Shown here piece by piece: positions 53,310-61,753 of a stretch of 64,000 nucleotides of DNA. A model generated the notes under the pieces. It ran no database searches, was not told where the DNA came from, and saw only the letters and a list, made by a program, of their open reading frames with translations. The DNA is from Streptomyces bluensis. Lineage in GTDB: Bacteria > Actinomycetota > Actinomycetes > Streptomycetales > Streptomycetaceae. The stretch's first letter is position 1; the number at the start of each line of letters is the position of its first letter. The position numbers were made by a program, and so were the translations under genes. The DNA is taken from contig NZ_BMVM01000018.1 of the NCBI RefSeq assembly GCF_014650715.1, positions 62,001-126,000 on the forward strand. Reading direction: 5' to 3'.

Positions 53310-53342
53310 TCGCGCAGTTCCCCGCGCCCCTAACGGGGCGCG
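53310..53342. terminator. Convergent terminator built on dispersed repeat copy 2
   Basis: CGCGCCCC and GGGGCGCG make a perfect 8-bp stem with loop TAAC (53323-53342). The left part is the same 24-base repeat as at 27906-27929. The dasD stop codon lies in the loop, and the nagB stop is about 100 bases away on the other side. Confidence 0.75.
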
Positions 53343-54832
53343 ATGGCCTCCGCCGCCGCGCGCCCGCATACCCGTGCCGCGCCGTGGGTGGCGATGTGGA
53401 GGGCGCCGCGGGGTGGGGACTGGGGGACGCCCATCTCGACCACGATCGTGTCGGGGCGGGCGGCCAGGAGCGTGTCGAGGGCCGCGTCCATCCACGGGTG
53501 GCGGTGCGCGTCGCGGACCACGGCCACGATCCGCCGGGCGCCCGCGGAGGCCAGGGCCGCCTGTGCCGCCCCCTCCCCCGCGAAGCTCGCCGTCTCCGTG
53601 CCGGGCAGCAGGCGCGCCAGTTCCGCCGCGACTCCCCACGGGGTCTCGTCCCCGACGGCGATGTTGGCGACCGGGGTGAACGCCGCGACGAAGGGGGGCT
53701 CGCTCACGGGCTCGTACGTCGTGGAGCGTGTCGCCGTCAGTGCCCGGCGGGCGGCCATGAGGCCGATGTCGGTCCGCGTGCCGCCGCCCTCGGCGGTACG
53801 CGTGCCCGCCCAGGCCCCCAGGTCCCGTACCCGGGCGGCGGCGTCGGCGAGGCGCTCCTCGGGCAGTTCGCCGGAGCGAACCGCCGAGACGAGGGCGTCC
53901 CGCAGGCGGCGTACCGTCTCGTCGTCCGCGAGGCCTCCGCCGACGCAGATCGCGTCCGCGCCCGCGGCGATGGCGAGGACGCTGCCGCGCTCGATGCCGT
54001 AGGTGGCGGCGATGGCCTTCATCTCCATGCCGTCGGTGACGATCAGGCCCTCGTAGCCGAGGTCCTCGCGGAGGAGGTCCGTCAGGACGCGCCGGGAGAG
54101 GGTCGCCGGGTGTTCCCCGTCCAGGGCCGGGACCAGGATGTGCGCGCTCATGATCGCCTTGGTGCCGGCGCCGATCGCGGCCCGGAAGGGGGCCAGGTCG
54201 CGGGCCTGGAGCAGGGACCGGTCCACGTCGATGCGGGGCAGCGCCTGGTGGGAGTCCACCGCCGTGTCGCCGTGCCCGGGGAAGTGCTTCGTGCAGGCCG
54301 CGACGCCGGCGGCCTGGAGCCCGGAGACGTAGGCGGCCGTGTGCCGGGCGACGAGGCCGGGGTCGGCGCCGAAGGAGCGCACCCCGATCACGGGGTTGGA
54401 CGGGTTGGCGTTGACGTCCGCGGACGGGGCCCAGTTCAGGTTGACCCCGCACTCCGCGAGGCGGCGGCCCAGCTCGTGGGCCACCTCGCGGGTGAGCTCC
54501 ACGTCGTCCACGGCGCCCAGCGCGTGGTTGCCCGGGAAGGAGGAGCCGGTCCGCACCTCCAGGCGCGTCACATCACCGCCCTCCTCGTCGATCGCGACCA
54601 GGACGTCCTCGCGTTCGGCACGCAACCGGTCTGTCAGGGCCGCGAGTTGCTCGGGCGAGGCGACGTTGCGGCCGAACAGGCCCACCGAGGCGAGGCCCTC
54701 GCCCAGGCGGCGCAGCAGCCAGTCGGGGGCGGTGGTGCCCGGGAAGCCGGGCTGGAGGACGGTCAGGGCGTCCCGTGTCACGGTGTCCTGTCCGGAACCG
54801 GGCACGGTGGTGCCACCGGCGATCGTCGTCAT
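53330..54832 (-). CDS. dasD: Beta-N-acetylhexosaminidase, GH3 family (DasD/NagZ type)
   Basis: A 500-residue GH3 enzyme. It has the catalytic His/Asp loop KHFPGHGDTAVDSHQALP and the nucleophile Asp in LIVTDGMEM, both typical of NagZ-like hexosaminidases. No signal peptide is visible, so it should be intracellular and split imported N,N'-diacetylchitobiose into N-acetylglucosamine. It follows dasC after seven bases and belongs to the das operon. A C-terminal domain of about 150 residues follows the catalytic barrel. Confidence 0.93.
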   Translation of the reverse strand: MTTIAGGTTVPGSGQDTVTRDALTVLQPGFPGTTAPDWLLRRLGEGLASVGLFGRNVASPEQLAALTDRLRAEREDVLVAIDEEGGDVTRLEVRTGSSFPGNHALGAVDDVELTREVAHELGRRLAECGVNLNWAPSADVNANPSNPVIGVRSFGADPGLVARHTAAYVSGLQAAGVAACTKHFPGHGDTAVDSHQALPRIDVDRSLLQARDLAPFRAAIGAGTKAIMSAHILVPALDGEHPATLSRRVLTDLLREDLGYEGLIVTDGMEMKAIAATYGIERGSVLAIAAGADAICVGGGLADDETVRRLRDALVSAVRSGELPEERLADAAARVRDLGAWAGTRTAEGGGTRTDIGLMAARRALTATRSTTYEPVSEPPFVAAFTPVANIAVGDETPWGVAAELARLLPGTETASFAGEGAAQAALASAGARRIVAVVRDAHRHPWMDAALDTLLAARPDTIVVEMGVPQSPPRGALHIATHGAARVCGRAAAEAIAPR

Positions 54833-54839
54833 GAGTGGG

Positions 54840-55718
54840 TCATCCCTTCACGGCGCCCGCGGTGAGTCCCGCGGCCATCTTGCGCTGGACGAGGAGGAAG
54901 AGGACGACGATCGGCACCGCCATCATCGTGGAGCCGGCCATCATCGGGGCGTATTCGGTGCCGTGCTTGGTGGTGAAGTTGGCGAGCCAGACCGTCGCCG
55001 TCTGGTTCTGCTGGCTCATCAGCATCAGGGCGTACAGGTACTCGTTCCACGCCTGGATGAAGCCGTACACCGAGGTGGCCACCAGACCGGGGGCGAGCAG
55101 CGGGAAGACCACCCGGACGAACGCACCCGTGCGTGAGCAGCCGTCGACCATGGCGGCCTCCTCCAGTTCGCGCGGGATGTTGACGATGAAGCCGCGCAGC
55201 GTCCACACCGTGAACGGGAGGATGAAGGTCAGGTAGGTGATGATCAGGCCGGACAGCCGGTCGTACTGGTTCAGGTCGTTCAGCAGCAGGAAGACCGGGA
55301 TGATCATCGCGACCAGCGGGACCATCTGCACCGCCAGGACGCCGACGATCACCACCTTGCGGCCGCGGAAGGCGAAGCGGGAGATGGCCAGGGCCGCCAG
55401 CATGCCGACCACGACGCCGATCACGACCACCGCGAGGGACACGACGAGGCTGCGGCCGACCGGGCCCCAGAAGTCGGCGACGTCCAGCGCCCGCTGGAAG
55501 TTGGCGAGGGTGAGCCCGGTCGGCAGCAGGCTGGGATCCGGGTCGATGGCGTCCTTCGCCGGTTTGAACGCCGTGTTCAGCATCCAGTAGACGGGGAAGC
55601 CCGCGGTGACGAAGACCAGCAGGCCGAGCAGGTTCCAGCCGAGCCTGGACCTCCGTGGCCCCGCGGGGGTGGGGGCGCTGATACCGGTCACGCCGGTTGT
55701 GCCGGTCATGCCGCTCAT
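54840..55718 (-). CDS. dasC: Chitobiose ABC transporter permease DasC
   Basis: A 292-residue MalG-type permease with about six membrane helices and the EAA loop ELEEAAMVDGCSRTGAFVRVVFPLLAPG that contacts the ATPase. Its ATG overlaps the dasB stop (ATGA), so B and C are made together as a heterodimer. Streptomyces Das transporters lack their own ATPase and use the shared MsiK; no ATPase gene is present here either. Confidence 0.94.
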   Translation of the reverse strand: MSGMTGTTGVTGISAPTPAGPRRSRLGWNLLGLLVFVTAGFPVYWMLNTAFKPAKDAIDPDPSLLPTGLTLANFQRALDVADFWGPVGRSLVVSLAVVVIGVVVGMLAALAISRFAFRGRKVVIVGVLAVQMVPLVAMIIPVFLLLNDLNQYDRLSGLIITYLTFILPFTVWTLRGFIVNIPRELEEAAMVDGCSRTGAFVRVVFPLLAPGLVATSVYGFIQAWNEYLYALMLMSQQNQTATVWLANFTTKHGTEYAPMMAGSTMMAVPIVVLFLLVQRKMAAGLTAGAVKG

Positions 55719-56710
55719 TCGACGTCTCCGATCTTCAGCATCTGCCGCATGTAGACGGCGACGACGCCGAGCAGCAACAGCACGGTGAGCAGGGCGATCG
55801 CCGAGCCCTGGGCGTAGTCGTTCACGACGAACGCCTTGTCGTAGGAGTAGGTGGTGAGCAGTTGGAACTCGTCCTCCGGGTGGCCGTTGCGCATCACGAA
55901 CACCTGGGGGAAGACGCCCATGTCCCAGATGACGGAGAGGGTCGTCAGCATCACGATGATCGGCTTGAGGATCGGCAGGGTGACGTAGCGGAACACGCCC
56001 CACGCGCCCGCGCCGTCCAGCCGGGCCGCCTCCTGGAGTTCCTTGGGCACCTGGGTGAGTCCCGCGCTGAGCGTGATCACCACGAACGGCACGGCGCCCC
56101 ACACCACAAGCAGCATGATCACGGCCAGGCCCTGCGGTCCGCTCGCGAACCAGTTGTGGCCGACCATGTCGAGGCCCGGCAGCTTGCTGAGCAGCGCGTT
56201 GAAGACGCCGTAGTCGGAGTCGAAGAGCCACTTGAAGACCGTGGTGGCCACGATGATGGGCATGCCCCAGCTCGCCACCAGCGCGATGTTGATCAGTGTC
56301 TTCACCCAGCCGGAGACCTGCTGGAGGAGCAGCGCGATCAGCATGCCGGCGACCATGGTGAAGACGACGGCTCCGGTCGTGAAGACGACGGTCCGTACGA
56401 CGACGGCCCAGAACTCGCCGTCGCCCAGCACCTCCGTGAAGTTCGCGAGGCCGACGGACTCGGCCGGCTGGAAACCCCACAGCTGGGACTGGCCGAACTT
56501 CTGGAACGACAGCGTGACCAGCCGGACCAGCGGATAGCCGAGGACGAGCGCGAGGATCAGCAGGCAGGGCGCGAGCAGCGCCCAGGGCACGGCGGCCCCG
56601 CCCGGGGTCCGCCGCTCGCGTGGTGTCTCCGCGACGGCCGGAGACGGTGTCGGCGGTGCCTGCCGCGGGGGCGGCACCTTGGCAGGGGTGGTCGTGTCTG
56701 CGGCACTCAT
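55715..56710 (-). CDS. dasB: Chitobiose ABC transporter permease DasB
   Basis: A 331-residue MalF-type permease. A disordered Pro-rich N-terminus of about 40 residues precedes six membrane helices; the EAA loop is ELQEAARLDGAGAWGVFRYVTLPILKP. Works with DasC and the DasA lipoprotein in uptake of N,N'-diacetylchitobiose. It is separated from dasA by 133 bases with a very strong hairpin. Confidence 0.94.
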   Translation of the reverse strand: MSAADTTTPAKVPPPRQAPPTPSPAVAETPRERRTPGGAAVPWALLAPCLLILALVLGYPLVRLVTLSFQKFGQSQLWGFQPAESVGLANFTEVLGDGEFWAVVVRTVVFTTGAVVFTMVAGMLIALLLQQVSGWVKTLINIALVASWGMPIIVATTVFKWLFDSDYGVFNALLSKLPGLDMVGHNWFASGPQGLAVIMLLVVWGAVPFVVITLSAGLTQVPKELQEAARLDGAGAWGVFRYVTLPILKPIIVMLTTLSVIWDMGVFPQVFVMRNGHPEDEFQLLTTYSYDKAFVVNDYAQGSAIALLTVLLLLGVVAVYMRQMLKIGDVE

Positions 56711-56747
56711 CGCGCGCTCCTCAGCGGTCCCTCAGGTCGTACGGCCT

Positions 56748-56805
56748 GGTCCTGTCGTCAAACTCCCGCCCTCCGGGCGGACGACGGGAGTTTGACGACA
56801 GGACC
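56748..56805 (-). terminator. 21-bp perfect inverted repeat between dasA and dasB
   Basis: The arms at 56748-56768 and 56785-56805 are perfect 21-base complements with a 16-base loop; the loop region can also form a CCGCCC/GGGCGG stem. It lies about 40 bases past dasA and 38 before dasB. Partial termination or mRNA processing here would give more binding protein than permease. The mechanism is inferred. Confidence 0.8.
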
Positions 56806-56843
56806 TGGAGGGACTCCGCCGGTGACGGAGTCCCGCTCGCAGG

Positions 56844-58127
56844 TCATGGGGTGTTGATGACCTTGTCGATCGCGGCGTCCGCCTCCTTGGCCGCCGCCTC
56901 GACCGACTTCTTGCCGGTGCCGATGTTCTGCAGCATGGTCTGCAGGATCTGGGCCTTCTCGACCTGTCCCCAGCCCGGCGCCATCGGGACGAACCAGTTG
57001 GACTCGGCGGCGGTGGCCGGGACGGCCGTCGCCGGGTCGCTCTTCAGGGTGGCGAGGTCGGTCTTGTTGTTGGGCAGGTTGCCCTTGGCCATCAGGCCCT
57101 TCTGGCCGGAGGGGCCGGTGAATGCGTTGATCCACTCGGCGGCGACGGCCCGGGCGTCGGACTTCACCGGGACGGCGAGGTCGGAGCCGCCGAGGAAGAC
57201 GGGCATGTTCTTGCCGGACGGGCCCGGCATGACGAAGTTCTCCAGGTTGTCCTTGAGCTTGCCGGTCTTGTCGTTCTTCGGGTCCGCGGCGGTCGCGCCC
57301 TCCCAGGCGGCGGCGAAGATCATGGCCGACTTGCCCTGGCCGTAGACGATGTAGCGGTCCGACTCGTCCTTGGTCTTGTCACCCTGCATATACGTGTCGA
57401 TGACGTTCTTGAACTCCTCCAGGCCCTTGACGGACTCGGGCGAGGACAGGGTGGCCTTCCACTGGCCACCCTCCTCCTTGGCGATGGCGCCGCCGGCGTC
57501 GTACACGAAGGACATGGCCGCGTACCAGTCACGGGTGGGCTGGTACCAGGCGTTGAACTTGCCGCCCTCCTTCTTCTGGATCTTGTCGAGGGCGGCGGTG
57601 AGCTCGTCGTACGTCTTCGGCGGGGACGTGATGCCGGACTGCTTCGCGATGTCCCCCCGCCAGGTGGCGACACGGCCGCCCGCGTAGTAGGGGACGCCGT
57701 ATGTCTTGCCGTCGTACGTCACGGAGGTCTTGAGACCGTCGAGCCAGGCGTCCGCGTTGTCGAACTCCGACGGTTCAAGGGGGGCGAAGGCGCCCTTGAC
57801 CATGTAGCCGAGCATCTCGGTGTTGCCCATCTCGACCACGTCGGGCGCCTTGTCGGTGGCGAGGACGGCGTCGAGTTTGGCGTTCTTGTCGGGCCAGCCG
57901 TAGTACTCGTGCTTGATCGTGATGCCCGGGTGCTTCTTCTTGACCGCCGCGTCGGCGGCCTTCACCAACTCCGGCCAGTTGTTCTGCGCGTCCACCGTGA
58001 GCCAGACCGTCAGCTCCTTGGCATCCGCCCCCTGGCCGGACCCCCCGGCCTTGCTGCCGCCCCCACACGCAGCGACGGAAACCATCATGCCCGCGATACC
58101 GATCACGGCTGTCAGCTTGCGCTTCAC
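56844..58127 (-). CDS. dasA: N,N'-diacetylchitobiose-binding lipoprotein DasA
   Basis: A 427-residue family 1 extracellular solute-binding protein. The signal peptide KRKLTAVIGIAGMMVSVAAC ends in the lipobox VAAC, followed by a Gly/Ser linker and ELTVWLTVDAQNNW. It captures chitobiose for DasBC. GTG at 58127 has GGAGG upstream and is preferred to the ATG at 58202. A dre site lies 25 bases upstream. Loss of dasA in S. coelicolor affects development, which ties the transporter to sporulation control. Confidence 0.95.
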   Translation of the reverse strand: MKRKLTAVIGIAGMMVSVAACGGGSKAGGSGQGADAKELTVWLTVDAQNNWPELVKAADAAVKKKHPGITIKHEYYGWPDKNAKLDAVLATDKAPDVVEMGNTEMLGYMVKGAFAPLEPSEFDNADAWLDGLKTSVTYDGKTYGVPYYAGGRVATWRGDIAKQSGITSPPKTYDELTAALDKIQKKEGGKFNAWYQPTRDWYAAMSFVYDAGGAIAKEEGGQWKATLSSPESVKGLEEFKNVIDTYMQGDKTKDESDRYIVYGQGKSAMIFAAAWEGATAADPKNDKTGKLKDNLENFVMPGPSGKNMPVFLGGSDLAVPVKSDARAVAAEWINAFTGPSGQKGLMAKGNLPNNKTDLATLKSDPATAVPATAAESNWFVPMAPGWGQVEKAQILQTMLQNIGTGKKSVEAAAKEADAAIDKVINTP

Positions 58128-58151
58128 GCCACCCTCCTCAGACACTGGACC

Positions 58152-58167
58152 AATGGTGTAGACCAGT
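58152..58167 (-). promoter_or_regulatory. dre-like DasR site upstream of dasA
   Basis: AATGGTGTAGACCAGT matches the dre consensus at 14 of 16 positions. It is 25 bases from the dasA start, well placed for repression. Confidence 0.9.
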
Positions 58168-58334
58168 GCGCCGAGCTTGGCCCAGACCAATAGGCGTGTC
58201 AAGGGTGTTCGAGTGCGCTCTCACCAGCCGTTATGGGACCTACATATGCAGGGACCTTTAAGTAAGAAGCCGACGAAAACAGCGAGCCCCGTGCGCACGA
58301 TCGGGTAGACCACTTCGCCGCGACGGGCAGGGGC

Positions 58335-58350
58335 GGTGGACTAGACCAGC
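58335..58350 (+). promoter_or_regulatory. dre-like DasR site upstream of dasR
   Basis: GGTGGACTAGACCAGC matches the dre core CTAGACCAG and most of the left arm. It suggests that DasR controls its own gene. Confidence 0.75.
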
Positions 58351-58480
58351 GAGGGACGCGAGGGTATACAGAGGGATCACGGAGCGTGCGGGGAACACCC
58401 GCACCCGAAGCCGTGCCACGATGTGAGCCGTGACCGAGATCCATCGGTCGCGTCGGCACAGGGAGCCGGGAAGGCGGAGC

Positions 58481-59245
58481 ATGAGCACCGACGTCAGCAG
58501 TGCGGAGAACGAGAACGGGACCACTGTCCGTACCGCGCGCGTGCCCAAGTACTACCGTCTGAAAAAGCACCTCCTCGACATGACGGAGACGCTGCCGCCG
58601 GGCACCCCCGTACCGCCGGAGCGCACGCTGGCCACCGAGTTCGACACCTCGCGCACGACCGTGCGGCAGGCCCTCCAGGAGCTGGTCGTCGAGGGCCGCC
58701 TGGAGCGCATCCAGGGCAAGGGCACGTTCGTCGCCAAGCCGAAGGTGTCGCAGGCCCTCCAGCTCACCTCGTACACCGAGGACATGCGCGCCCAGGGCCT
58801 CGAACCCACCTCGCAGCTCCTGGACATCGGCTACATCACCGCCGACGACACGCTCGCCGGGCTGCTCGGCATGTCCGCCGACGGCCGGGTGCTGCGCATC
58901 GAGCGGCTGCGCATGGCGAACGGCGAGCCGATGGCGATCGAGACGACCCATCTGTCCGCCAAGCGCTTCCCCGCGCTGCGCCGGTCCCTGGTCAAGTACA
59001 CGTCCCTCTACACGGCGCTGGCCGAGGTGTACGACGTCCACCTCGCCGAGGCCGAGGAGACCATCGAGACGTCCCTGGCCACCCCCCGCGAGGCCGGCCT
59101 CCTCGGCACCGACGTCGGCCTGCCGATGCTGATGCTCTCCCGCCACTCCCTGGACAAGGAGGGCAAGCCGGTGGAGTGGGTGCGGTCCGTGTACCGAGGT
59201 GACCGGTACAAGTTCGTGGCGCGGCTCAAGAGGCCTCAGGAATAG
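58481..59245 (+). CDS. dasR: GntR/HutC family regulator DasR
   Basis: A 254-residue regulator. The winged helix carries EFDTSRTTVRQALQELVVEG and GRLERIQGKGTFVAKPK. The C-terminal UTRA domain binds aminosugar phosphates (MANGEPMAIETTHL). DasR represses the chitin and aminosugar regulon, including nagB and dasA here, and is released by glucosamine-6-P or N-acetylglucosamine-6-P. ATG at 58481 gives the family length; the frame upstream to 58430 is not conserved. The next thing downstream is a cstA remnant only four bases away. Confidence 0.97.
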   Translation: MSTDVSSAENENGTTVRTARVPKYYRLKKHLLDMTETLPPGTPVPPERTLATEFDTSRTTVRQALQELVVEGRLERIQGKGTFVAKPKVSQALQLTSYTEDMRAQGLEPTSQLLDIGYITADDTLAGLLGMSADGRVLRIERLRMANGEPMAIETTHLSAKRFPALRRSLVKYTSLYTALAEVYDVHLAEAEETIETSLATPREAGLLGTDVGLPMLMLSRHSLDKEGKPVEWVRSVYRGDRYKFVARLKRPQE

Positions 59246-59248
59246 GGC

Positions 59249-59453
59249 GTCGTCGGCGCATCCGGCTGGAAGCCCGGCCTGGTCATCACCAGCGGCATCG
59301 TCTGTGGGCTGTAGGGCTACTTCCCGTGGGTGGGCGCCCACGAACCCCTCGGCGGCATCAACCGGCTGTTCCCCATCTTCGGCATCTCGAACCAGCTCCT
59401 GGCGGCCGTCACCCTCGCCGTGTGCACCACGCTGCTGGTGAAGTCCGGGCGCG
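59249..59453 (+). pseudogene. cstA: cstA remnant, 5' part (interrupted)
   Basis: The translation in one frame reads GWKPGLVITSGIVCGL-stop-GYFPWVGAHEPLGGINRLFP and continues IFGISNQLLAAVTLAVCTTL LVKSGR, the conserved C-terminal region of the CstA peptide/pyruvate transporter. A Trp codon has become TAG. The N-terminal 500 or so residues are absent: the fragment begins right after the dasR stop. It stops at 59453, where the IS605-type element begins. Confidence 0.85.
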
Positions 59454-59499
59454 TCAACTACCCGGGACCGGAAGTTCCGGGCTTGCACAACGGGCGTCA

Positions 59500-60623
59500 C
59501 TGGCGGTGATGCTGCGTTTGCGTCCAGCCCCCTCCGCCGGCGCGGTGGGGCAGGGGCCGTTGACTGGGCCCCGCGTCGCCACAACTCCCACGCTCTGGCA
59601 CGGATGTTGCGGGAGCCGTTCCGGTCTGCGTGATCAACGAATCCGCAGGACCGGCATGCGAACCAGGCCTGGGAGACCCGGTTCGCTCGGTCGATGTGCC
59701 CGCACTCGGCGCAGGTGCGGGAGGTGTACGCCGGATCGACATACACCACCGGCACCCCTGCCCGGCGGGCCTTGTAAGCGATGAAGCTGCCGAGCTGGGC
59801 GAAGGTCCAGCTGGAGTGGGTGGCCCGTTGGGGCTTGCGAAGCCGTACCCGCTCGCGGATGCCCGTCAGGTTCTCCAGGGCGATCCCGCGACCGGTGCTC
59901 CCCCACGCTCGGCTTCGCTCGCGCGGGAGGTGCCCCCATTGCCTCGGCCACCACATATTTCGCGATCTTGTGGTTGATGTCCTTCGCCCGCCGTGCTTCC
60001 TTCCGACGCCGCTTCTTCAGCCGGCGCTTGGCGGACGGGGTGTTCTTCTTCTGCAGCTTGGTGCGCAGCTTGCGCTCCCGGACCCGGATTCGGTTGAGCT
60101 CACGCCCGGCCGTGATCTCACCGTCGGAGGTGGTGGCGATGTTCACGATGCCCAGGTCGATCCCGAGGAAGTCCGCCGGGTCCGTGTTCAGCGGTGCCTC
60201 GGGCACCTCGCAGGTGGCCGGCAGGAACCACATGCCGTCCCGGCAGACGAGATCGGACTCGCCCCGCCGGTAAAGGCTGCGCCCCGTCCGGGCGGAAGGC
60301 GACCGGTTTCTCGGTAGCCCTGCGGTACCGCCTGGAACCGGGCCTGCCCAGGTTCCCGGCCTTCGGATTGGCCTTGAGCGTGGCGTACGCGTCGCACGTC
60401 TTCTTGATCAGTGCTGAGCGGCCTGCGCCCCCAGCCCCCATCGGGCCCTCACCTCACCGTAGGTGTGCCCACGCAGCGCGAAGGGCCGCTTCACCCCCTT
60501 GTCGAAGGCCACACCACTGACCCAGGTGGCGGCCTCGTTGCAGGCGTGCAGGGTCGCCTCAAGTGCCGCCACCTGCACCAGCGTCGGCAGCAGCCTGATC
60601 TGCACAACCAGCTTCACGATCAC
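59500..60623 (-). pseudogene. tnpB: tnpB (RNA-guided nuclease of IS605 type), broken
   Basis: Pieces in different frames reconstruct a TnpB: HACNEAATWVSGVAFDKGVK (60623 side), ALIKKTCDAYATLKANPKAG, then LGIDLGIVNIATTSDG (RuvC Asp), RGIALENLTGIRER (Glu), CAECGHIDRANR and CRSCGFVDHADRNGSRNI (zinc ribbon and last Asp). Frameshifts occur near 60430 and 60250, about 50 residues are missing before the DGMWFLPATC block, and a small palindromic repeat breaks it at 59893-59938. The gene is dead. An omegaRNA region would lie near 59460-59600, now degenerate. Confidence 0.88.
59893..59938. repeat. Streptomyces-type intergenic palindromic repeat inserted in tnpB
   Basis: GGTGCTCCCCCACGCTCGGC continuing through TTCGCTCGCGCGGGAGGTGC to CCCCAT is a motif I recognise as widespread between Streptomyces genes. 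Here it sits between AEA and GRGIALENL of TnpB, replacing about two residues and shifting the frame. Confidence 0.7.
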
Positions 60624-60729
60624 TCAACGTACACACGCGTACGACAACCCACCGCACGTTCACCCCCAACCACCCGACCGAGTGAACCCGCCCCCGCAGC
60701 ATCCCCGGCTCCGCTCACGAAAGATCAGG

Positions 60730-61052
60730 CTGAAGTGGGCCTGGATCACCGGCGTTCCCTCGCCTGGGACGCCACGGTGACGCTCACCGCGAGCTGGCAG
60801 AAGGTGTTCTCCAGCGACCCGCGCGTGGGCTTCTTCCAGCAGCGCGAGGTCTACCAGGACGGCATCGACGCGGGGAAGGTGCTCCCGCCCGCCAAGAGCA
60901 TGGACGACATGCACACCATCGTCACCAACTCCACGGTGGACGGCGTCCTTTCGGCGGCCCTCGCGCTCCTCGTCGTCGTGGTCGTGGACGCGGCGCGTGT
61001 CTGCGTCCGGCACGTACGCCGCCCGGCGCTCTCCACGCTGAGCGAGGCCTGA
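60730..61052 (+). pseudogene. cstA: cstA remnant, 3' part (frameshifted)
   Basis: After the element the cstA frame resumes as LKWAWITGVP and, after a one-base deletion near 60758, continues AWDATVTLTASWQKVFSSDP, GFFQQREVYQDGIDAGKVLP and MDDMHTIVTNSTVDGVLSAA to the stop. This matches the last 100 residues of CstA. Joining it to 59249-59453 restores the family sequence LVKSGRLKWAWITGVPLAWD. Confidence 0.88.
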
Positions 61053-61122
61053 TACGTGAAGTCGAGGATCGTCGCCCCGGCGGGGCTGTTCCCGACCCGT
61101 GAGGAGAAGGAGGAGGCCCGCG

Positions 61123-61333
61123 ATGCGGTCGGTACTGGGCAGGGCGGTTGAGGCGGCCCAGGGGCGTGCGCTGGTACGTACGGGAGTTGACCGGCGAGTC
61201 GGCGTACGACCGTTACGTGGCGCACCTGCGCGCGGGCCACCCGGACGCTCCGGTGCCGTCCCGGCGGGAGTTCGAGCGCATGCGGACCGACCGGCAGGAG
61301 TCCGATCCCCGGCAGGGGTTCCGCTGCTCCTGA
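61123..61333 (+). pseudogene. ybdD: ybdD/yjiX (DUF466), frameshifted
   Basis: ATG at 61123 has a perfect AGGAGG and begins MRSVLGRAVEAAQG. The conserved YbdD body RGVRWYVRELTGESAYDRYV onward, ending DPRQGFRC, is in another frame, so one base was gained or lost near 61150-61160. A TTG at 61148 could restart translation and give about 61 residues. YbdD normally follows cstA, which is also broken here. Confidence 0.75.
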
Positions 61334-61489
61334 GTTGGCCTGCCGCCGGTCCCGTGGGGGTGCGGTCCCGTGCGGGTGAGCACACAACCTCCGCATCCGA
61401 TATCCGGACGGGGGGTTCCGTACGGCGAGAACGTCCCTTACATTTCCTGCGCGTTGCACAGGTGATCAGCGAGGGGACGGAGCCGGAAC

Positions 61490-61753
61490 ATGTCGGATGC
61501 GCCTGAAGTGAAACCGCCGGTGGTGACACCGGTACGAGTGGTCATCGCCCTGTGCCTGTTCGCCCCGTTCGTGGCGATGCTCTGGGTCGGCTCGTACGCC
61601 AAGACCGACCCCACGCTCATCGGCATCCCGTTCTTCTACTGGTACCAGATGGCCTGGGTGCTCATCTCCACGGCGCTCACCGCGACCGCGTACAAGCTGT
61701 GGCAGCGTGACCAGCGTGCCCGTGCCGCGTCGAAGGGTGGTGCGCAGGCGTGA
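61490..61753 (+). CDS. DUF3311 membrane protein, partner of MctP
   Basis: An 87-residue protein with two membrane helices (VVIALCLFAPFVAMLWVGSY; FYWYQMAWVLISTALTATAY) of the DUF3311 family. It overlaps mctP by GTGA. Family members accompany sodium:solute symporters and are thought to act as a small subunit, as YhdT/YjcH-like proteins do. Confidence 0.9.
   Translation: MSDAPEVKPPVVTPVRVVIALCLFAPFVAMLWVGSYAKTDPTLIGIPFFYWYQMAWVLISTALTATAYKLWQRDQRARAASKGGAQA

Larger units (their letters stand above)
58128..58480. other. dasA-dasR divergent control region
   Basis: The 353 bases contain two dre-like boxes, one close to dasA and one 131 bases before dasR. No gene is seen. Confidence 0.6.
59454..60729 (-). 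mobile_element. Degenerate IS605-type element carrying only tnpB
   Basis: About 1276 bases inserted into cstA. The left junction is after LVKSGR (GGGCGC/GTCAACTACC); on the minus strand the element ends GGGTAGTTGAC, a typical right end of Streptomyces TnpB elements. The right junction is estimated where cstA resumes (CTGAAGTGGGCCTGG). No TnpA gene or target duplication is seen, as expected for this family. Boundaries at the right side are good to a few bases. Confidence 0.72.

Noticed and set aside
58199..59956. 585-residue minus-strand frame joined to TnpB
   Set aside because: Only the first 150 residues are TnpB; the rest is antisense to the cstA remnant and dasR because the normal tnpB stop is lost.
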